The notes below the pieces were generated by a model. It ran no database searches, had not been told where the DNA came from, and saw only the letters and a program-made list of their open reading frames with translations. A stretch of DNA of 64,000 bases, taken from contig DASPIU010000020.1 of the NCBI GenBank assembly GCA_035629025.1, positions 88,672-152,671 of the forward strand, given 5' to 3'. Positions 27,014 to 36,039 of the stretch are shown here, in pieces. Source of the stretch: Stenotrophomonas_A sp035629025. GTDB lineage: Bacteria; Pseudomonadota; Gammaproteobacteria; Xanthomonadales; Xanthomonadaceae. Within the stretch, counting starts at the first letter, position 1. Each line of letters starts with the position of its first letter. Position numbers and translations under genes: made by a program.

Positions 27014-27289
27014 GCGCAGGGCCAGGGCAGGTTCTCCTGCAGTACTACCGGGGGACACCAGCGCTGCCACATTGATGCAGTTTTGCGGCTGCGCGCCCTT
27101 GCACGGGCGCCTATGATCGGGCAGATGTCGCCCCCACGCACGACCCCGGCCAGCGCACGCGCACATTTCGTTACAAACGCGAAGTGTGCCTGCGGCTGCG
27201 CGACATCCTGTCGCAGCAGCGATTCGCAAGGTGCCGCAGCGAGCCGCTGTTATTGTATCCACGCGGACCGCCCCGATAATTGCGCGGCC

Positions 27290-27649
27290 ATGTTCCGCTT
27301 TCTCGCCCGCACTCGATTCGTCTTCGCCGCGCTGCTCATTGCCGCGCTGGCGCTGCTGCCTACATTGGAGGCGGCCGCGTGTGCGACCGAATCGGCGGGT
27401 GAATCGGTGTCCCTGCAGACCTGCGCGGCCCCGGGCAACGCCGCCTCTGCCGCGCCAGATGGCCCCGGCGGAGTCGATCCAGGCACCTGCCTGACCGGTC
27501 ACAACCATTGCCATGATGGCGGCGGCGTGGTCTCCACCGCACCGCTGAGCCCGCCGGCCTTTCGCATCCCGCAACTGCCCGCCGATGGCGGGCGCGTGCT
27601 GGCCCTGTCCGATATCGTTCACGGCTTGATGCGACCTCCTCGACGCTGA
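27290..27649 (+). CDS. Small His/Cys-rich secreted protein at head of czc operon (CzcI-like)
   Basis: A 119-aa protein with signal peptide (FVFAALLIAALALLPTLEAAACA) and a short periplasmic part carrying a CLTGHNHCHDGG cluster, a likely metal site. It resembles in place and size the small CzcI/CopL-type proteins that precede metal-efflux genes, but I see no firm family match. The ATG at 27290 is preferred to the longer frame from 27083 because only it gives a signal peptide. It lies 61 bp before czcC in the same direction. Confidence 0.65.
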   Translation: MFRFLARTRFVFAALLIAALALLPTLEAAACATESAGESVSLQTCAAPGNAASAAPDGPGGVDPGTCLTGHNHCHDGGGVVSTAPLSPPAFRIPQLPADGGRVLALSDIVHGLMRPPRR

Positions 27650-27710
27650 CGTGTCTTGCCCCTGCCTGGTGCGGGGGTCCCCACATCCGTTTCGTTCAAG
27701 GAGTTCCTGC

Positions 27711-28967
27711 ATGTCCAGTTTGCTTGGCCGGTCGCTGCGCGCGGCCGGGCTCGCTGTGGCCGCATGCCTGGCCGCGCCCGCATGGGCCGCGCCGGAAGGC
27801 ATGGCTACACGCCCCACCTATGAAGACCTGATCGCGCGTCTGGACCAGATGCCCGCGGCCATCGAAGCCCGGGCCCTGTCCGAGGCCGCCGATGCGCGCG
27901 CCCGACAAGCACGCGCGTTGCTCAATCCCTCCATTGCCGTCGGTGTCGACAATGCCTATGGCAGTGGCCCCTATGCTGGCCGCAACAGTGCCGAGGACTC
28001 GCTCGCGCTGATCCAGCCACTGGAGCTTTGGGGCAAGCGCGGCGCCCGCATCGCCGTGGCCGACGCCGCTGCCGGCGCTGCCGGCCTGCGCGGCGAACAG
28101 CGCCGCTGGATGACCGCCGCGGTCCTGGCCCAGGCCTATTCGCTGGCCGAAGCCAGGGTCCGGCGCTATGACCTGTCCGCCGAAGCCCTGTCGCTGATCG
28201 AGGCCGATGCCCGCGCCATTGATGCGCTGGTGCGCGAAGGCCGGCAACCGAAGCTGCGGAGCATCCAGGCGCAGAGCGAGGTGGAAGCCGCGCGTGCCGC
28301 GCTGGACGAGGCCGGTGCGCTGAAGAGTGGTGCATTGGCAAGGCTGGGTGCCGTGGCCCTGGCCGATCAGCCGCTCGAAGGTGTAGGCAACAGCTTGCTC
28401 GAACGCGTCCCCGCGACGCTGCCGGCGACGACCGGCGAACCGCTGGCGGTGCGCATCGCCGAGGCCGATCTGGCTACCGCCAGCCGCCAGATAAAGGTGG
28501 AAAAGCGCCGTGCCCTGACGGATGTCAGCGCCTCGGTGGGCGCGCGACGCTTTCGCGCCACCGACGAGCGCGCGATGAACATCGGCCTGACCTTGTCGGT
28601 GCCGTTGTTTGATCGCAACCGCGGCAACATCAGTGCGGCCTATGCCGAAGAACGCGCCGCCGAAGCGCGGTTGCTGGCGCAACGCCAGCAGGTGCAGGCC
28701 GATCGCCTGGCCGCGCAGGCGGCGCTCGCCGCCTCCAACACCCGTACCCGCGCTGCCGACAGCGGCGTGACCGCGGCCGAGGAAGCCTACCGTCTGGCTC
28801 GCGTCGGCTTCGACGCTGGCCGCATCTCGCAGCTGGAACTGCGCAGCGCCCGTACCGCGCTCATCAGCGCCCGCAACGTTGCCGTGGACGCGCGCATGTC
28901 GCGCGTGCTGGCCGAAATCGAACTGGCGCAGCTCGAAGGGCGCGCCCCCTTTGTGGAGACACCATGA
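27711..28967 (+). CDS. czcC: Heavy-metal efflux outer-membrane channel CzcC
   Basis: A 418-aa TolC-superfamily protein with signal peptide (cleavage after WA, about residue 26). Characteristics of the CzcC branch: LNPSIAVGVDNAYG, SLALIQPLELWGKRGARI, and the second-repeat LTLSVPLFDRNRGNISAA. It is the outer-membrane duct for Co/Zn/Cd efflux. AAGGAG precedes the ATG at 27711. The stop overlaps czcB by 4 bp. Confidence 0.92.
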   Translation: MSSLLGRSLRAAGLAVAACLAAPAWAAPEGMATRPTYEDLIARLDQMPAAIEARALSEAADARARQARALLNPSIAVGVDNAYGSGPYAGRNSAEDSLALIQPLELWGKRGARIAVADAAAGAAGLRGEQRRWMTAAVLAQAYSLAEARVRRYDLSAEALSLIEADARAIDALVREGRQPKLRSIQAQSEVEAARAALDEAGALKSGALARLGAVALADQPLEGVGNSLLERVPATLPATTGEPLAVRIAEADLATASRQIKVEKRRALTDVSASVGARRFRATDERAMNIGLTLSVPLFDRNRGNISAAYAEERAAEARLLAQRQQVQADRLAAQAALAASNTRTRAADSGVTAAEEAYRLARVGFDAGRISQLELRSARTALISARNVAVDARMSRVLAEIELAQLEGRAPFVETP

Positions 28968-30178
28968 ACATCAAGAACAACCGCCTGTGGGTCGGCGTGG
29001 CCCTGGTCGTGGCCCTGGCCGGAGGCTTCGGCCTGGCGCGGCTGACCAACGGCGCCTCGCGCCCACCCGCGGCAGCGGCAGAGGAACATGCCGACGGTGC
29101 CCACGACGAGGCACAGGCGCCCGGCAAGGCAGGCGAGGGCACGGCCAAGCAAGGCGCCGCTGGCGGCGACGAAGGCGTGATCGTCCTGACCCCGCAGCAG
29201 ATCGCCGCGTCCGGCATTGAAGTCGTCTCGGCTGGCCGCGGTGGCGGGCACGAGACGCGCCTGAGCGGGCGCGTGGAATCGGCCGTGGGCGCCCGTGCCT
29301 CGGTGGCGGCGGCCGTGGGCGGCCGGGTCGAGCGCGTGCTCGTGGCACCCGGCTCGGTGGTCAAGGTCGGGCAGTCGCTGGCGGTAGTGCTCAGTGGCGA
29401 AGCGGCGACCATGCGCGCCAATGCCGATGCCGCGCGCGCCGAAGCCGAAGTGGCGCGCCTGGCCTACAAGCGCGATCAGACGCTGTCCGAGCAGGGTGTG
29501 GTGGCGCGCCAGGAATACGAAGCCTCACGCGCGCGTTCGCTGGCCGCCGACGCCACCGTGCGTGCGGCGCAGGCGCGGGTCAAGGCGCTGGGCGGGCCGG
29601 ATTCGCTGGGGCGCATGAACATCACCAGCCCGGTCGATGGCATCGTCGGCGTGGTCCAGGTGACCCCGGGCGGCTTCGTCAATGCCGGCGACCTGGTCGC
29701 CACCGTGTCCGATCCGGCGAAGACCGAGCTGGTCTTCAGCGCACCGCCGGCCCTGGTCGATCAGGTGCGTGCCGGCACGCGGATCGAAGTGACCGGCCCG
29801 ACCAGCAGCTTCAGCGCCACCGTCATTGGCGTGGCCGCCGACGTGCGCGAGCAGAGCGGGGTGGCGATCATCCGCGCGCGTGCCGACGCCGGTACGTTGC
29901 CACCGGCCGGTGCACCCGTCGCTGGCGTGGTTGTCGCGACCGATAGCGTGGCCGCGATCACCGTGCCATCGGACGCGGTGCAGACCGTGGCTGGCAGCGC
30001 TGCGGTATTCGTCGCGACCGACAAGGGCTTCCGCGTCACCCCGATCCTGGCCGGGCGCCGCGCTGGCGGCAACGTCGAAATCCTTGAGGGCCTCAAAGGC
30101 GGCGAGCGCATCGCCTCTACCAATGCCTTCCTGCTCAAGGCCGAACTCGCCAAGGGCGAAGCCGAGCACGGGCACTGA
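28964..30178 (+). CDS. czcB: Heavy-metal efflux adaptor CzcB
   Basis: A 404-aa membrane fusion protein with an N-terminal anchor (residues 8-26). A His/Asp/Glu-rich linker (EEHADGAHDEAQ, about 42-54) is suited to metal binding and is followed by lipoyl/hairpin and beta-barrel domains. QIAASGIEVVSAGRG matches the CzcB start of the folded region. The protein ends in EAEHGH. It bridges CzcA and CzcC. The ATG overlaps the czcC stop; czcA begins 12 bp after its own stop. Confidence 0.92.
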   Translation: MNIKNNRLWVGVALVVALAGGFGLARLTNGASRPPAAAAEEHADGAHDEAQAPGKAGEGTAKQGAAGGDEGVIVLTPQQIAASGIEVVSAGRGGGHETRLSGRVESAVGARASVAAAVGGRVERVLVAPGSVVKVGQSLAVVLSGEAATMRANADAARAEAEVARLAYKRDQTLSEQGVVARQEYEASRARSLAADATVRAAQARVKALGGPDSLGRMNITSPVDGIVGVVQVTPGGFVNAGDLVATVSDPAKTELVFSAPPALVDQVRAGTRIEVTGPTSSFSATVIGVAADVREQSGVAIIRARADAGTLPPAGAPVAGVVVATDSVAAITVPSDAVQTVAGSAAVFVATDKGFRVTPILAGRRAGGNVEILEGLKGGERIASTNAFLLKAELAKGEAEHGH

Positions 30179-30190
30179 GGAGCGCACGCC

Positions 30191-33100
30191 ATGTTCAACC
30201 TGATCATTACCAAGGCGGTCCGCTTCCGCTGGACGATGGTGCTGCTGGCCGCCGCGATTGCCGGCTACGGGCTGTTCCAGCTCGGCCGGCTGCCGATCGA
30301 CGCAGTGCCGGACATCACCAACCGGCAGGTGCAGATCAACACGATTGCCGTCGCGCTGGCGCCCGGACAGATCGAGCGCCAGGTCACCTATCCACTGGAA
30401 ATCGCCCTGGCCGGCATTCCCGGCCTGACCAGCACGCGCTCGCTGTCGCGCAATGGCTTCTCGCAGGTCACGGCGATCTTCACCGACGAGACCGACATCT
30501 ACTTCGCCCGCCAGCAGGTCGGCGAACGCATGCGCGAGGTGCAGGAGGATCTGCCCGACGGGGTCACGCCGCTGATGTCGCCGGTCACCACCGGCCTGGG
30601 CGAAGTGCTGATGTGGACGGTGGACTATGCGCCGTACGATCCGCGCAACCTCGCCAAGCCCAATCAGCCCGGCTGGCAGGAAGGCGAGGTCTACCTCACC
30701 CCGGAAGGCAACCGCCTGACCACGCCGGTCGAGCGCGCCACGTACCTGCGCACGGTGCAGAACTGGATCATCGCCCCGCAGATGCGCAATACGCCGGGGC
30801 TGGCGGGCGTGGACACCATTGGCGGCTACGTCAAGGAGTACGCGGTCACGCCCAATCCCGAGCGGCTGGCGGCGTATGACCTCGGCCTGGCCGACCTGGT
30901 GCTGGCGCTCAAGCGCGCCAACGTGCAGGCCGGTGCCGGCTTCGTGCAACGCGCTGGCGAAGGTCTGATCGTACGGGCAGATGCGCTCGCCCTTGGCACC
31001 GATGATCTGGCCAAGGCGCCGGTCGCCAACCGCAATGGGCTGGTGGTGCGGGTATCCGATGTCGCAACCGTCGGCATCGGCCATGCGCCGCGGCGCGGCG
31101 TGGCAACGCGCAACGGCCACGAAGCGGTGCTGGGCACGGCGCTGATGATTGCCGGTGGCAACAGCCGCACCGTGGCGCAGGCCGCGGGCGAGCGCCTGAA
31201 GGTGGTGGCCAAGTCGTTGCCGCCCGGCATTGTCGTCGAACCGGTCATCGACCGCAGCGAGCTGGTCAACGCCACGATCAAGACGGTGGCCAAGAACCTG
31301 ACCGAGGGCGCGCTGCTGGTCATCGCCGTGCTGTTCCTGATGCTGGGCAACTTCCGCGCCGCGGCCATCACTGCGCTGGTGATTCCGCTGTCGTTCCTGT
31401 TCGCGGTCGTGGGCATGAACCGCTTCGGCATCAGCGGCAACCTGATGAGTCTGGGCGCACTGGACTTCGGCATCCTGGTGGATGGCGCGGTCATCGTGAT
31501 CGAGGCCACGCTGTTGTTGATGGCCAAGCAGCAGGCACAGCTGGGGCGGGCGCTGAACGTGGGCGAGCGGCTCAGTGCGGTGGTGCAGGCAGCGAGCACG
31601 ATGGTGCGGCCGGCCGCGTTCGGCCAGCTGATCATCCTGCTGGTGTTCGCGCCGATCCTCACCTTGCAGGGGGTGGAGGGCAAGACCTTCCAGCCCATGG
31701 CCGCGACCTTCATGCTGGCTCTGGTTGGCGCCTTCATCTTCTCCTTCACCTTCGTGCCGGCAATGACCGCACTGCTGGTGCGCGCGCCGACCGCCAAGCC
31801 GGGCAGGCATGGACATACCGACGCGCCCGGGCATGAGGGCGAACACGAGACCTGGCTGATCCGCCAGGTGCGGCGCGGGATAGAGCCGCTGATCCGCCGT
31901 GCCGTCACCCGGCCGCGTGCGGTCCTGGCGGGCGCCGTGGTGATGCTGGCGGTGGGCGTGGCCACGTTTGCCTCGCTGGGACGCGAGTTCATGCCGACCC
32001 TGGACGAAGGCAACCTGGCGATGCAGGCGCTGCGCGTGCCCTCGACCTCGCTGGAGCAATCGCTGGCGATGCAGCTGCAGCTGGAAAAGGTGATCGCCAA
32101 GGAACCGGAGGTGCGCACGGTGTTCTCGCGTACCGGTACCGCCGAGGCCGCGATCGATCCGATGCCGCCGAACATTTCCGACAGCGTCATCGCGCTCAAG
32201 CCGCGCGCCGAATGGCCCGATCCCGCCCTGTCCAAGGAGGACCTGATCGCACGCCTGGAATCGCGGGTGAAGGACCAGGTCGGCAACACCTATGAGTTCA
32301 GCCAGCCGATCGAACTGCGTTTCAACGAGCTGATCTCCGGCGTGCGTACCGATCTGGCAGTGATGGTGTTTGGCGATGATTTCGACCAGCTGCAAGGCGT
32401 GGCCGACCAGATCGCGCTCAAGCTGCGTGCCACCCAGGGCGCCGCGGACGTGCGGGTGGAGCAGATCTCCGGCCTGCCTACGCTGACCGTGCGCATCAAC
32501 CACGGCGCCGCCGCCCTCTACGGCCTGACCGCCGCCGATGTCAGCGATGCCCTGGCTACCGGCGTGGGCGGTGCGGCGTCGGGCAAGATCTTCGAGGGCG
32601 ACCGCCGCTTCGACGTGGTGGTGCGTTTCAGCGACGATTCGCGCAACGACCCGGCGCAGCTGGCAGCGTTGCCGATCGCGACCCCGAGCGGCACGGTGGT
32701 GCCGTTGTCGTCGGTGGCGCGCATCGAGATCGCCGAAGGTCCCAACCAGATCAGCCGCAACAATGGCAGCCGCCGCGTGGTGGTGCAGGCCAACGTGCGC
32801 GGTCGCGATCTCGGCGGGTTTGTCGAGGAAGCGCAGGCGGCGGTGGATGCCGGGGTGACGATCCCGCCCGGTGTGCATCTGACCTGGGGCGGGCAGTTCG
32901 AGAACCTGCAGCGGGCCGAGAAGCGCCTGGCCATGGTCGTGCCGGTGGTGTTCCTGCTGATCGGCACGCTGCTGTTCATGGCCTTGCGCAGCATCAGCGA
33001 GGCGGCACTGGTGTTCGTGTGCGTGCCGTTGGCGCTGGTGGGCGGTGGCCTGGCACTGATGCTGCGCGGGATGCCGTTCTCTGTATCGGCCGCGGTCGGG

Positions 33101-33430
33101 TTGATCGCGGTATCCGGTGTGGCCACGCTAAACGGGCTGGTGCTGATGCAGGCCATCCGTGAACGCCTGGATGCCGGCGACGCGCCACTGGAAGCGGCCG
33201 CGGCCGGTGCGGCCAGCCGTTTGCGCGCGGTGTTGACCACGGCGCTGGTCGCGATCGTCGGCTTCATTCCGATGGCCTTGTCCAGCAGCGCCGGTGCCGA
33301 AGTGCAGAAGCCGCTGGCGACGGTGGTCATTGGCGGCCTGCTGACCGCCACCGCGCTGACCCTGCTGGTGTTGCCGACCTTCGCGGCGCGCGCGCATGCC
33401 TGGCGGAGCCGGCACGCAAACGCGGTTTGA
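30191..33430 (+). CDS. czcA: Heavy-metal RND pump CzcA
   Basis: A 1079-aa HME-RND transporter with 12 transmembrane helices. The TM4 signature DFGILVDGAVIVIEA identifies the heavy-metal branch (Co/Zn/Cd rather than the Cu/Ag type CusA, which differs at the DF-x-x-x-VDG region). ITNRQVQINT near the N-terminus and GLIAVSGVATLNGLVL in TM10 are typical. A His-rich cytoplasmic stretch (GRHGHTDAPGHEGEHE, about residues 538-553) could bind metal. It is the last gene of the operon; exact ion specificity is inferred. Confidence 0.94.
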   Translation: MFNLIITKAVRFRWTMVLLAAAIAGYGLFQLGRLPIDAVPDITNRQVQINTIAVALAPGQIERQVTYPLEIALAGIPGLTSTRSLSRNGFSQVTAIFTDETDIYFARQQVGERMREVQEDLPDGVTPLMSPVTTGLGEVLMWTVDYAPYDPRNLAKPNQPGWQEGEVYLTPEGNRLTTPVERATYLRTVQNWIIAPQMRNTPGLAGVDTIGGYVKEYAVTPNPERLAAYDLGLADLVLALKRANVQAGAGFVQRAGEGLIVRADALALGTDDLAKAPVANRNGLVVRVSDVATVGIGHAPRRGVATRNGHEAVLGTALMIAGGNSRTVAQAAGERLKVVAKSLPPGIVVEPVIDRSELVNATIKTVAKNLTEGALLVIAVLFLMLGNFRAAAITALVIPLSFLFAVVGMNRFGISGNLMSLGALDFGILVDGAVIVIEATLLLMAKQQAQLGRALNVGERLSAVVQAASTMVRPAAFGQLIILLVFAPILTLQGVEGKTFQPMAATFMLALVGAFIFSFTFVPAMTALLVRAPTAKPGRHGHTDAPGHEGEHETWLIRQVRRGIEPLIRRAVTRPRAVLAGAVVMLAVGVATFASLGREFMPTLDEGNLAMQALRVPSTSLEQSLAMQLQLEKVIAKEPEVRTVFSRTGTAEAAIDPMPPNISDSVIALKPRAEWPDPALSKEDLIARLESRVKDQVGNTYEFSQPIELRFNELISGVRTDLAVMVFGDDFDQLQGVADQIALKLRATQGAADVRVEQISGLPTLTVRINHGAAALYGLTAADVSDALATGVGGAASGKIFEGDRRFDVVVRFSDDSRNDPAQLAALPIATPSGTVVPLSSVARIEIAEGPNQISRNNGSRRVVVQANVRGRDLGGFVEEAQAAVDAGVTIPPGVHLTWGGQFENLQRAEKRLAMVVPVVFLLIGTLLFMALRSISEAALVFVCVPLALVGGGLALMLRGMPFSVSAAVGLIAVSGVATLNGLVLMQAIRERLDAGDAPLEAAAAGAASRLRAVLTTALVAIVGFIPMALSSSAGAEVQKPLATVVIGGLLTATALTLLVLPTFAARAHAWRSRHANAV

Positions 33431-33438
33431 GTGAGAAA

Positions 33439-33469
33439 CCGGGTGGCGGCCTCTGTCGGCGCCACCCGG
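33439..33469. terminator. Hairpin between convergent czcA and the small acidic gene
   Basis: A perfect 10-bp GC stem (CCGGGTGGCG / CGCCACCCGG) with an 11-nt loop lies 8 bp past czcA and 16 bp before the stop of the opposite gene. No U-tract on either side. Confidence 0.5.
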
Positions 33470-33485
33470 ATACGCGGATGCCCGG

Positions 33486-33707
33486 TCAGGCCCCCGGATC
33501 GGCCGGGCCCAGGTTGTTCGCGATCAGCAGCTCGTCGATGCGCGCGCGTGCGAGCACGAGTTCATCGGGCGGGGTGTGGTCGAGCACTTCGTCGCAACGC
33601 AGCTGGAAGTGCAGCCAGAAGTCGTCGGGGTGATCGGCGCGCAGCTGCGGCAGGTCCGCGGCGAGCCGGTCCATCAGCGCGCCGGCTTGGGGGTTCAGGG
33701 AATTCAT
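33486..33707 (-). CDS. Small acidic protein of unknown function
   Basis: A 73-aa cytosolic protein, helical and acidic (LAADLPQLRADHPDDFWLHFQLRCDEVLDH), with no signal or membrane segment. AGGAG lies 7 bp before the ATG. I do not recognise a named family. It begins 20 bp after the CorA stop on the same strand, so it is probably cotranscribed with corA. The coding is supported by ribosome site, codon bias and the operon position; the longer frame to 34559 is antisense shadow. Confidence 0.6.
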   Translation of the reverse strand: MNSLNPQAGALMDRLAADLPQLRADHPDDFWLHFQLRCDEVLDHTPPDELVLARARIDELLIANNLGPADPGA

Positions 33708-33727
33708 TGCTTGCTCCTGGGAAAGGA

Positions 33728-34741
33728 TCAGAACCAGCGCTTGCGCTTGCCTATGGCAACCGCCACCAGCGCCATCGAAGCCATCATCGCCACGGCCACC
33801 CAGAACCCCAGCGTCTTGCTGGCGAAGAAGTTGGCCTCGAAGTTCATGCCCAGCGCACCAGCCACCACCGCCAGCAACCCGGTGACCACGGTGACGAAGG
33901 TCAGCAGCTTCATGCGCTCGTTGGTCTGCAGTTCGGTCTGCGTGCTGAACAACTGGAAGCTGCCGACCACCAGCTCGCGCGCGTTTTCGACCACGTCCAT
34001 CGCCCGCTCGTAGCGCTCGTCCAGGTCGCGCAGGTGGCGGAACACCTGCTCCTCGCCGTCGGGCACGAAGTCCGGGCGCGACAGCCCATCGAACACGCCG
34101 CGGTGCGGCGCGAGCATCCGCCGCAAGCGCGAGGCGGCCTTGCGCAGCTGGCGCAGCTGCGGCAATGCCGAGCGGCCGGGCGGCGTGTCCGAAAGAATGC
34201 GCGTCTCCAGGCGCTCGATCTCGATCTCGAAGGCCGCGCCGGCGGCGAAGTACGTGGACAGGTGCCAGTCCAGCAGCGTGGCGACGAAGCTTGCCTCGCC
34301 GAGGCAACCGATGTCGGCCAGCGCATCCTCTTCGTGCGCCTTCAACTCGGCCAGGAATTCGATGCGTGCCTCGTGATGGGTGACCACCACGTTCTTGCCG
34401 CCAATCAAGGTCAGCACGGTCCCGGTATAGTCCAGTTCCTCGCCAACCTCCACCGAGACCACGCGGGCCGCGAAATATTTGCGGAACTTCCACAGCCCCG
34501 GATAGGTTTCCAGCGGGCGCCGCGGGCGGATGTCCTGACCCAGTTGCAGCGCCTGCCATACCGCATCGACAACCTCATCCGCGGCCGCATCCAGGTCCAC
34601 CCAAAGCAGCTCGTCATCCTTGGGCGGGGTATCCGGCAGTTCGTCCAGGGTCAGGGCACGCGGCCCGTCGCGACCGTACAGGGTCAGGCTCAGGCCGGGC
34701 GTGGGGGTAGTGCTGCGGGAGGACGAGGCGGCTTGATCCAT
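33728..34741 (-). CDS. corA: CorA-family divalent-cation channel
   Basis: A 337-aa protein with a large N-terminal cytosolic domain, a long helix (about residues 200-280), and two C-terminal transmembrane helices. The pore signature ALGMNFE closes the first of these. Family role: Mg2+ (or Co2+/Ni2+/Zn2+) transport as a pentamer; zinc-exporting ZntB relatives share the fold, and proximity to czc makes that worth considering. The start at 34741 gives the usual length; the frame stays open to 35029 without homology. Confidence 0.88.
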   Translation of the reverse strand: MDQAASSSRSTTPTPGLSLTLYGRDGPRALTLDELPDTPPKDDELLWVDLDAAADEVVDAVWQALQLGQDIRPRRPLETYPGLWKFRKYFAARVVSVEVGEELDYTGTVLTLIGGKNVVVTHHEARIEFLAELKAHEEDALADIGCLGEASFVATLLDWHLSTYFAAGAAFEIEIERLETRILSDTPPGRSALPQLRQLRKAASRLRRMLAPHRGVFDGLSRPDFVPDGEEQVFRHLRDLDERYERAMDVVENARELVVGSFQLFSTQTELQTNERMKLLTFVTVVTGLLAVVAGALGMNFEANFFASKTLGFWVAVAMMASMALVAVAIGKRKRWF

Positions 34742-34859
34742 GGGCGGGCTGCGCGGGAAGGTCCGTGCAGCTTCACCCAGGCCGCGTCGACAGGCCGTGC
34801 ACTGGCCCTGGCCCGCCCATCGCGGCCAGGGCCGGCCCGGCCCACCGGCATCACGCTGC

Positions 34860-35762
34860 TCAGAACTCCGTCGTCTGCTTGCTGCTGCCGCCGCCCGGAC
34901 CCATACCCAGTTCCGCACCGGTGGTGGGGTCGCCTTCCAGCACCGAGGCAGTCCGCAGCGCCAGTGCCTCCAGCGCCTCGGACTGCGATTCAGTGAGCGA
35001 GCCGACACTGGCCATGCCATCGCCTCCATCCAGCGCGGCCTGCTCGTCGCGCGCGGAGATCACGTTCCACTGCGGGCCGCTGTTCCAGGGTCCATCCATG
35101 TCGCCGTCGCCCTGCGACATGTCCATGTACAGGTCGGTGAATTCCGGGTCACCGGGCAGCTTGCCGGGCGGGAAGTTCGGCTCGATCGAATACAGCGCCT
35201 TCTCGAAGGACTTCTGGTGCGCGACCTCGCGCGTCATCAGGAAGCGCAACGCGTCCTTGATGCCCGGGTCGTCGGTGACGTTGATCAGGCGCTCGTACAC
35301 CAGCTTGGCGCGGGCTTCGGCGGCGATATTGGAGCGGAAGTCGGCGGTAGGGTCGCCAATGGTGTCGATGTACGCCGCTGTCCACGGCACGCCGCTGGAA
35401 TTGACCAGCGCCGGGCCGCCGCCATACAGGATCGCCTCGGTATGACTGGTGCTGTTCTGGGTCAGCGTGCGCATTTCCATTACGTCGATCATGCCTTCGG
35501 CCAATTCGCCTTTGACGCCTTTGTTCAACATGGCGACGATCGAACCGATGATCTCCAGGTGGCTGAGCTCCTCGGTGGCGATGTCGAGCAGCAGGTCCTT
35601 GCGCCCCGCGTCTTCCTCGCCCAGGCCCTGGGTGAAATAGCGCATGGCCGCGGCCAGCTCGCCCTGCGGGCCACCAAACTGCTCCAGCATCAGCGTGGCG
35701 AGGACGGGATCGGGCCGCTCGACCCGGACGGTATACATGAGGCGCTTGTTGTGCATGAACAT
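34860..35762 (-). CDS. Manganese catalase
   Basis: A 300-aa non-haem catalase (2 H2O2 to 2 H2O + O2). Dimanganese ligands can be read off in the four-helix bundle: Glu35 (QGELAAA), Glu65 and His68 (EELSH), Glu149 (AAEARAK) and His182 (EVAHQ), matching the positions known from the Lactobacillus enzyme. MFMHNKRL is the standard N-terminus and GGAG precedes it. The last 50 residues are acidic and Gly-rich and probably disordered. It lies on the corA strand, 118 bp upstream of it, and is divergent from the dehydrogenase gene. Confidence 0.95.
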   Translation of the reverse strand: MFMHNKRLMYTVRVERPDPVLATLMLEQFGGPQGELAAAMRYFTQGLGEEDAGRKDLLLDIATEELSHLEIIGSIVAMLNKGVKGELAEGMIDVMEMRTLTQNSTSHTEAILYGGGPALVNSSGVPWTAAYIDTIGDPTADFRSNIAAEARAKLVYERLINVTDDPGIKDALRFLMTREVAHQKSFEKALYSIEPNFPPGKLPGDPEFTDLYMDMSQGDGDMDGPWNSGPQWNVISARDEQAALDGGDGMASVGSLTESQSEALEALALRTASVLEGDPTTGAELGMGPGGGSSKQTTEF

Positions 35763-35873
35763 GGAAAACTCCGGTGCAGCAAACACTGCGTTGGGTGGGT
35801 ACGTCCGGCGACGGCGCGTGACCTGCCGAGGTGATCGTCCGATCGGGGATGACGGCTGATGCAGCCGACGCGA

Positions 35874-35963
35874 CTAACGTAGAGCCGGACTCGTTAGCGC
35901 TCGCACGGCGTCGGGTGAGCGTGGCGCGAAGGCGGCGCAGTCAGCGCGCCGACCTTCGCGCCG
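35874..35963. promoter_or_regulatory. Inverted repeats in the Mn-catalase/SDR divergent region
   Basis: Within the 277-bp divergent gap two symmetric elements are visible. CTAACG (35874) and CGTTAG (35892) form an inverted repeat with a 12-bp spacer, a plausible operator. GGCGCGAAGG near 35928 pairs with CCTTCGCGCC ending at 35963, a GC hairpin. Neither has an assigned binding protein. Confidence 0.35.
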
Positions 35964-36039
35964 CCGTGCTGCGGGTTTCACGGCGTGCTGTCCCGGTGCT
36001 GGCTACGGTGCGGGCATCTCTTCCGGTTGGAGCCGCATC

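Noticed and set aside
29525..32878. A long minus-strand frame of 1117 codons opposite czcB/czcA
   Set aside because: His/Gln/Arg-rich composition without domains, antisense to well-supported czc genes; a typical high-GC shadow frame.
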